Assembly (NCBI GenBank): GCA_004554425.1
Contig: SFMI01000067.1
Location: 1 to 8,842 of the forward strand
Direction of reading: 5' to 3'
Source of the DNA: Candidatus Saccharimonadota bacterium
Lineage (GTDB): Bacteria > Eremiobacterota > Xenobia > Xenobiales > Xenobiaceae
DNA: 8,842 nt
Under the pieces are notes generated by a model that worked only from the letters and a program-made list of their open reading frames with translations, had not been told where the DNA came from and ran no database searches. Positions 5,388 through 8,842 of the stretch are shown here, piece by piece (positions within the stretch are counted from its first letter, which is position 1; every line of letters starts with the position of its first letter). Position numbers and translations under genes: made by a program.

Positions 5388-6668
5388 CTACTTATTCTTG
5401 TTTTGCAATTCTTTTAAGCGCTGTTGCAAAGCCTTCTGTCTTTGGCGAGTGGCTTCAATCTCTTTTTGGGGCAAGCCGCCAGCTTCAAACAATTCCTCTT
5501 GGCTACTTAAAGTGCGCTCACATTGGCTAAGCTCGCTCTTCACTTGCAAAAGCTCCTGAATATAGGCATCTTGTTTGTCTTTTTTGTAGTCTTTCACAGT
5601 TTTGCTTAAATTTTGGTCTTTCGCTACCAAATTGTTGACAAAATTTTGCACGTCTTGCCAGCTTAAGCCTCGCTTTTGTGCCTCTTGTTGGGCTTTGATC
5701 GTGCGTTTATGACAAAGCTCGAGCTGCTTTTGCAATTTTTTGATCTTGCTTGGGTTTTCTTTTTGTGAAGTTTTAACTTTAAGCAAATCGCGACGAGTAT
5801 TTTCTAAATTGCGGCGTGTCTGTTCTACTTCGCGGCGTGAGACTAAACCATCTTCGAAATATTTTTCCATATTGCGCAAAGCCAGCCGCTTTTCCGTATA
5901 GCGCTCTTCAAGTTTTTGCCTTTCGATTTGGTCGAGCTTGTTTTCTCTAGAGCGAGCTTCCATTTCTTCTTTGACGGTATCTTCGTTATTGTAGGCGCTG
6001 AGCCAGGCAACCATAAGTTGCTCGCGGCTAGTAACAGGTTGTACTTGCAAAGCTCCAGCCATGACCGCTTGTTTATCTTTTTCACCAAAAGGGATATAAG
6101 CTCCGTCGGCGCCGCGCATTTTTACGTCGACATGGTTGACAGCGATAGTACCTACTGTATCGCCAACATTGATAATTTGGCCAAGCCTGGCTACAGGCAC
6201 TATGTGGCCATAAGTAACTTCTACGCCATTAGAAGAAGCGACGGTGACGCCCCATTCTCCGTCGGCCCAAGGCGCGATAGAAACGACTGTACCAGGCCAA
6301 CCGGCGCGGGCAGCGGTACCAGCTTGCATAGCAATATCGTAGCCTAAATGCAAACCGGCGCGGCGACGATACATAGAGACAGAGCGATAATCGTAAAAAG
6401 TGCTAGTGACGCAAGCCCAAGAACAAGATTGACGTTGCAAATTAACTAGATCGCTTAAAGAAGTAACTTGCGGCACGGCAGCTGGAGTAGGCTTAGTGGC
6501 GCTAGGCATACCATACTTTTTTTGGGCGGCCTTAATTACTTCCGGTACCGCCGCGCTGCTAGGCTTCCTTTCGGCCAGCGCTGTGCTCGGACTCAACAAG
6601 CAAGCCAACACTGCCGCAGTGAATAGACATTTATGTGATAATGAATACTGACTAAACATAATGAACAA
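5388..6668 (-). CDS. secreted M23/LytM-fold protein with C-terminal coiled coil and altered zinc-site motif
   Basis: The protein has up to 426 residues. A signal peptide (Lys13, hydrophobic 14-25, likely cleavage ALA/E at 30-33) sends it out of the cytoplasm. An M23/LytM-type domain spans about 75-195: HLGYD at 107-111 is the HxxxD zinc motif, YGH at 153-155 supplies the catalytic-type His, but the closing HxH motif reads His179-Val-Asp181, so one zinc ligand is Asp instead of His. M23 enzymes cut peptidoglycan cross-links. This one may be a metal-binding variant or a non-catalytic regulator like EnvC. Residues about 230-425 form a long charged coiled coil, the reverse of EnvC's order. It contains two related segments, YFEDGLVSRREVEQTRRNLE (270-289) and LFEAGGLPQKEIEATRQRQK (393-412), resembling the hairpin of efflux adaptor proteins. 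The start is uncertain: TTG at 6668 has AGGA five bases upstream, while ATG at 6659 is in frame three codons later but poorly spaced (14 bases). Confidence 0.88.
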   Translation of the reverse strand: MFIMFSQYSLSHKCLFTAAVLACLLSPSTALAERKPSSAAVPEVIKAAQKKYGMPSATKPTPAAVPQVTSLSDLVNLQRQSCSWACVTSTFYDYRSVSMYRRRAGLHLGYDIAMQAGTAARAGWPGTVVSIAPWADGEWGVTVASSNGVEVTYGHIVPVARLGQIINVGDTVGTIAVNHVDVKMRGADGAYIPFGEKDKQAVMAGALQVQPVTSREQLMVAWLSAYNNEDTVKEEMEARSRENKLDQIERQKLEERYTEKRLALRNMEKYFEDGLVSRREVEQTRRNLENTRRDLLKVKTSQKENPSKIKKLQKQLELCHKRTIKAQQEAQKRGLSWQDVQNFVNNLVAKDQNLSKTVKDYKKDKQDAYIQELLQVKSELSQCERTLSSQEELFEAGGLPQKEIEATRQRQKALQQRLKELQNKNK

Positions 6669-6683
6669 ATCTTTCCTGGGGGT

Positions 6684-6712
6684 AGATTAGCATTAACTGT
6701 TTAGTCAGTCAA
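6684..6712 (-). promoter_or_regulatory. promoter of the M23-type gene
   Basis: On the minus strand TTGACT (6712-6707), a 17-base spacer and TAATCT (6689-6684) preceded by TGC form a good -35 with an extended -10. Transcription would start near 6677, only 8-18 nt before the candidate start codons, with the AGGA Shine-Dalgarno at the very 5' end. TGACTAAA (6707-6700), the core of the fic operator element, overlaps the -35. The gene therefore need not depend on read-through from fic, whose stop lies 67 bases upstream of the start. Confidence 0.55.
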
Positions 6713-6735
6713 CGAAAGAAGCGAAAATAGACAGG

Positions 6736-7800
6736 TTAGTTATGACACCACACATAAGCAGTATAACGGCCGCCGCCAAGTTTGTGTATTTTGTTGGCTT
6801 TAAGCAATTCAGCCAAAGTGCGCTGAATGGTAGTTTGGCTTATATCTGGACATTTTTTCACTAGCTCAGCTTTAGTTATGGGGCCGAGGTGAGCTTTAAT
6901 AACTGCTTCCAGACGTTCGACTTTAGTTAAGTTGCTAACAGTTAAAATTTTCACTCGCGAAGCGAATTCTTTATAAGCTGCTACTATAACTCCCAGCATA
7001 TAGCGCACAAAAGGAGCATAATCATTTTGGCCATCATGCCAACCGACAGAGCTGGCTTTTAAGCTTTCGTAGTAGGTTTCTTTGCTTTGCTCAATCAGTT
7101 TTTCAATACTTATATATTTTCCCACAATATAACCAGCGCGGTACAATAAAAGCAGCGTCAGCAAGCGGCTCATACGTCCATTGCCATCTTGGAAAGGATG
7201 GATGCAAAGAAAATCCAAAATAAACATAGGAATTAAAAGCAAGGGATCGAGCTGGCTATTTTTCAAAGCGCTATTGAAAGAAGCGCACAGAGTTTCTATA
7301 TTTTCAGCAGTTTCCCAAGCGGCCACCGGTTGGAAGCGTAGTTTTTTATTGCCTTGGCTGTCTATTTCAGCGATTTGGTTATCGACAGCTTTAAAAGTTC
7401 CGCCAATACTAGCGGAAAATTTGTATAAGTCGCGGTGCAATTGCAGCAAGATAGAAGGTTTAATTGGTATATAATCGTGACTTTCGTGGATAGTGTTAAG
7501 CACGTCTCGATAGCCGGCGATCTCTTGTTCGCTGCGCGTTTTAGGAGCAGTTTTTTCGGCCATAAGCTCTTGCAAACGCTCGTTGGCAGTGTAAATGCCC
7601 TCAATTTTATTGGAAGCTTCCGTACTTTGAATTTTGGCAACTTCGACCAATTTAGCTAAAGTATCGCTTTGAGCCTCAATAAATAGATTTTGCTCTCCCT
7701 TGTATTCGCGAATAGTTAGCAATAAAGAGACAATATCCGGTTGCAACAAGGCTTTATAGTTATTTTCTAAGTTATAATTAGGCATACTCCCGCACCGCAT
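6736..7800 (-). CDS. Fic-family AMP-transferase with N-terminal inhibitory helix and C-terminal winged helix
   Basis: Fic enzymes transfer AMP, or occasionally another nucleotide part, from ATP onto a hydroxyl side chain of a target protein. The 354-residue product has the full family layout. The N-terminal helical region contains the class II inhibitory motif SNKIEG at 63-68 (Glu67 would obstruct ATP). A target-binding flap lies at about 131-145 (GGTFKAVDNQI). The complete catalytic loop HPFQDGNGRMSR at 201-212 has His201 as base, Asp205 for metal and Arg209/Arg212 for phosphates. Residues about 285-354 fold as a winged helix (ITKAELVKKCPDISQTTIQR), a DNA-binding type. No key residue is missing, so it should be active and self-inhibited. 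The ATG at 7800 fits the promoter but lacks a Shine-Dalgarno; ATG at 7785 (residue 6) has GGGAG only one base upstream. It follows hsdR by 201 bases; Fic genes are frequent guests in type I restriction loci. The target is unknown. Confidence 0.93.
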   Translation of the reverse strand: MRCGSMPNYNLENNYKALLQPDIVSLLLTIREYKGEQNLFIEAQSDTLAKLVEVAKIQSTEASNKIEGIYTANERLQELMAEKTAPKTRSEQEIAGYRDVLNTIHESHDYIPIKPSILLQLHRDLYKFSASIGGTFKAVDNQIAEIDSQGNKKLRFQPVAAWETAENIETLCASFNSALKNSQLDPLLLIPMFILDFLCIHPFQDGNGRMSRLLTLLLLYRAGYIVGKYISIEKLIEQSKETYYESLKASSVGWHDGQNDYAPFVRYMLGVIVAAYKEFASRVKILTVSNLTKVERLEAVIKAHLGPITKAELVKKCPDISQTTIQRTLAELLKANKIHKLGGGRYTAYVWCHN

Positions 7801-7820
7801 TTTTATTTTGGCTGGGCTTC

Positions 7821-7849
7821 AGTATACCATTTCAATTTAGTCATCAATA
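7821..7849 (-). promoter_or_regulatory. fic promoter with extended -10
   Basis: On the minus strand TGGTATACT (7829-7821) is an extended -10 with one mismatch to TATAAT. TATTGA (about 7852-7847 region, minus strand) sits at the right distance for a weak -35. The start of transcription would be about 7814, giving a short leader of about 14 nt before ATG 7800. The spacer is occupied by one copy of the ATGACTAAATT operator element. Confidence 0.55.
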
Positions 7850-7891
7850 GTTTTAATTTAGTCATTTAAAGCTAAAATGACTAAATTAAAA
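7834..7891. promoter_or_regulatory. three-copy operator element at the fic promoter, with 17-bp perfect inverted repeat
   Basis: AATTTAGTCAT occurs at 7834-7844 and 7855-7865 in the same direction, and its reverse complement at 7877-7887. Successive copies are 21 and 22 bases apart, two helix turns. The outer two form part of a perfect inverted repeat, 7851-7867 with 7875-7891, around a 7-base centre. The downstream copy lies between the -10 and -35 of the fic promoter. The arrangement suggests a repressor bound on one face of the helix; the winged helix of the Fic protein itself is the obvious candidate but that is inference. The AT-rich stem has no T-run, so I do not read it as a terminator. 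Confidence 0.6.
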
Positions 7892-7914
7892 TAGGGGATG
7901 GTGTAATTAAAAAG

Positions 7915-7972
7915 TTGTGTAGCGCTTAGCAGCCTTAAAGCATAGCTGCGGCGGCAGTATTGTTGGCGCTAC
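7915..7972 (-). terminator. possible terminator or structured 3' end of hsdR
   Basis: On the minus strand GTAGCGC (7972-7966) pairs with GCGCTAC (7925-7919), 7 bp perfect, enclosing GCAGC with GCTGC (7949-7945 with 7933-7929). It is followed after ACAA by CTTTTT. A further small hairpin ACGTT-agt-AACGT precedes it at 7971-7983. The large loop and the offset T-run make it a mediocre terminator. Confidence 0.35.
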
Positions 7973-8001
7973 GTTAGTAACGTTTGGTGGCAGTATGGCA
8001 C

Positions 8002-8842
8002 TTAGCAATATGGGCGGTTGCCTCTTAGTTTGCCGTAGGTAGCTTTAAATACCATGTTGCTGAGCCATTCTTTGAAGCTAGCATTGCTTTGGAACTGGCC
8101 AAATAGTTCGTACCAATCGCTAAATCTAGCCAAGATAGCTTCATCTAAGGCTTTGTCGCTTTCCATTTTGGCATTTTCTTTATCTGAATTTTTGGCAGCA
8201 TTTCTGTAGTTTTGGTTTTGGGCTACAGCTTGAGGCAAAGTGGAAATTTGTTGTTTGATGTTATCTTTGTCTTTCCAATCGATATTGCCAAAAAGGCTGT
8301 TAAATTCGTCTAAAATAACTGTTAAAGGATCCAGCTCCGCTTCTTTAGGTTGCATGGCTTGGCCTACCGGAACTGGGCCTATTTCGGCGTTGGCATCTTC
8401 TAGACGGATAGACATCATGCTTTGGGCTTGGATTCTGTAACTGTCTAAGTCTACAGCTTGCAAAATACCGGCGCTAAGATCATCTTCGAAAGGCGCAGGC
8501 AATTTAGGTAAAAGCAAAGTTAAGAAAATAGACAGTTTTTCCCACTCGGGGCTGCCGTAGGGCATAATGGCTCCTAAAAAACTGTAAGTTCTAACGAATG
8601 ATTTGGCAGCGCTCTTAAATTTTACTTGATCTTCGCTTTCTAAGTCTTTGTAATTGGTAGCGCAATTATCCAAAATAGGATCGATTTGGCTGCGGTTAGC
8701 TTTATGTAAATACAAGTCTACTAGCAAATTTACTTGGCTTTGGGTGTAAACTTGGTGATTTTCCATTTCACAGACCAAATCGTTGAGTTTATTGGGATCA
8801 GTTTCGCCGGAAAGAATGGTAGTGCGATAGTAGGCGGAAAAA
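8002..8842 (-). CDS. hsdR: type I restriction endonuclease R subunit, C-terminal part (runs off the window)
   Basis: HsdR is the motor and nuclease subunit of type I restriction-modification complexes; with HsdM and HsdS it translocates and cuts unmodified DNA. Only the last 279 residues are visible. The frame is open to the window edge, beginning ..FSAYYRTTILSGETDPNKLNDL, so the gene starts outside. The nuclease and helicase domains, normally in front, are not in view. What remains is the helical C-terminal region that contacts the methylase core. Its recognisable family landmarks are ETDPNKLNDL, FVRTYSFLGAIMPYG..EWEKLSIFL, LLPKLPAP, LDSYRIQAQ, FNSLFGNIDWKDKD, NSDKENAKMESDKAL and FKEWLSNMVFKATYG. 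The C-terminus is intact with a TAA stop. No frameshift or stop interrupts the visible part. hsdM and hsdS are not in the window, and fic follows on the same strand. Confidence 0.88.
   Translation of the reverse strand, partial: FSAYYRTTILSGETDPNKLNDLVCEMENHQVYTQSQVNLLVDLYLHKANRSQIDPILDNCATNYKDLESEDQVKFKSAAKSFVRTYSFLGAIMPYGSPEWEKLSIFLTLLLPKLPAPFEDDLSAGILQAVDLDSYRIQAQSMMSIRLEDANAEIGPVPVGQAMQPKEAELDPLTVILDEFNSLFGNIDWKDKDNIKQQISTLPQAVAQNQNYRNAAKNSDKENAKMESDKALDEAILARFSDWYELFGQFQSNASFKEWLSNMVFKATYGKLRGNRPYC

Noticed and set aside
6595..6620. Lipoprotein signal (VLAC) in the M23-type protein
   Set aside because: Leu at position -2 does not fit the lipobox well, and a normal ALA-type cleavage site lies ten residues further on.
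6736..7800. Fic gene as half of a Phd-Doc or FicT-FicA toxin-antitoxin pair
   Set aside because: No small antitoxin gene adjoins it, the protein is full length, and the inhibitory helix is built into its own N-terminus.
7851..7891. Reading the 17-bp inverted repeat as the hsdR terminator
   Set aside because: The stem is almost all A-T, no T-run follows on either strand, and it coincides with the fic promoter and a third direct copy, which fits an operator better.
1..8842. CRISPR arrays, insertion sequences and tRNA genes
   Set aside because: No regularly spaced repeats, transposase frames, flanking duplications or cloverleaf-type segments were seen.

Overview
The window is bacterial chromosomal DNA of moderate GC content. 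It contains six complete protein genes and the 3' part of a seventh, separated by unusually long, hairpin-rich intergenic stretches (1-494, 2706-2962, 4223-4727, 5058-5387, 7801-8001). Intrinsic terminators, Shine-Dalgarno-led starts with TTG and GTG as well as ATG, a bacterial-type S-adenosylmethionine synthetase and a secreted M23-type protein all point to a bacterium that makes peptidoglycan. I cannot name the phylum. The mix of TPR, NHL-propeller and stand-alone glycogen-binding proteins would suit an uncultivated lineage, but that is only an impression.

Left part: a structured non-coding stretch (1-333) is followed by a leader with a terminator-like hairpin and a cytosolic TPR-repeat protein (495-1334, +). 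That gene converges on metK (1482-2705, -) across a near-perfect bidirectional terminator (1395-1438). Upstream of metK lies a leader of about 190 nt with four successive stem-loops. Two of them carry the same CCCCTCA..AAGTT motif in their loops, and the last could compete with the Shine-Dalgarno region. This looks like a SAM- or methionine-responsive element that matches no class I recognise. Behind it, also on the minus strand, is a membrane-anchored six-bladed NHL propeller with a charged, disordered C-terminal tail (2963-4222).

Middle: divergent from the NHL gene is a near-consensus promoter (TTGACA-17-TAGAAT). It drives a strongly folded leader of about 110 nt and a 109-residue stand-alone glycogen-binding (CBM48/AMPK-beta-like) protein (4728-5057, +). 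A repeat-rich 3' stretch and a second bidirectional terminator (5268-5307) separate it from a convergent gene for a secreted M23/LytM-fold protein (5388-6668, -). That protein has its peptidase domain in front of a long coiled coil, and an altered zinc-site motif (HxD in place of HxH).

Right part: an accessory, defence-type segment on the minus strand. It holds the C-terminal 279 residues of a type I restriction R subunit running off the window edge (8002->8842), then a class II Fic AMP-transferase with a C-terminal winged helix (6736-7800). The fic promoter is covered by three phased copies of ATGACTAAATT, two of them within a 17-bp perfect inverted repeat, which suggests repression, possibly by the Fic protein's own winged helix. 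The core of the same element recurs in the promoter of the M23 gene, 67 bp further downstream.

The strongest candidates for something undescribed are the two structured leaders (metK and the glycogen-binding gene), the fic operator, and the inverted-architecture M23 protein.
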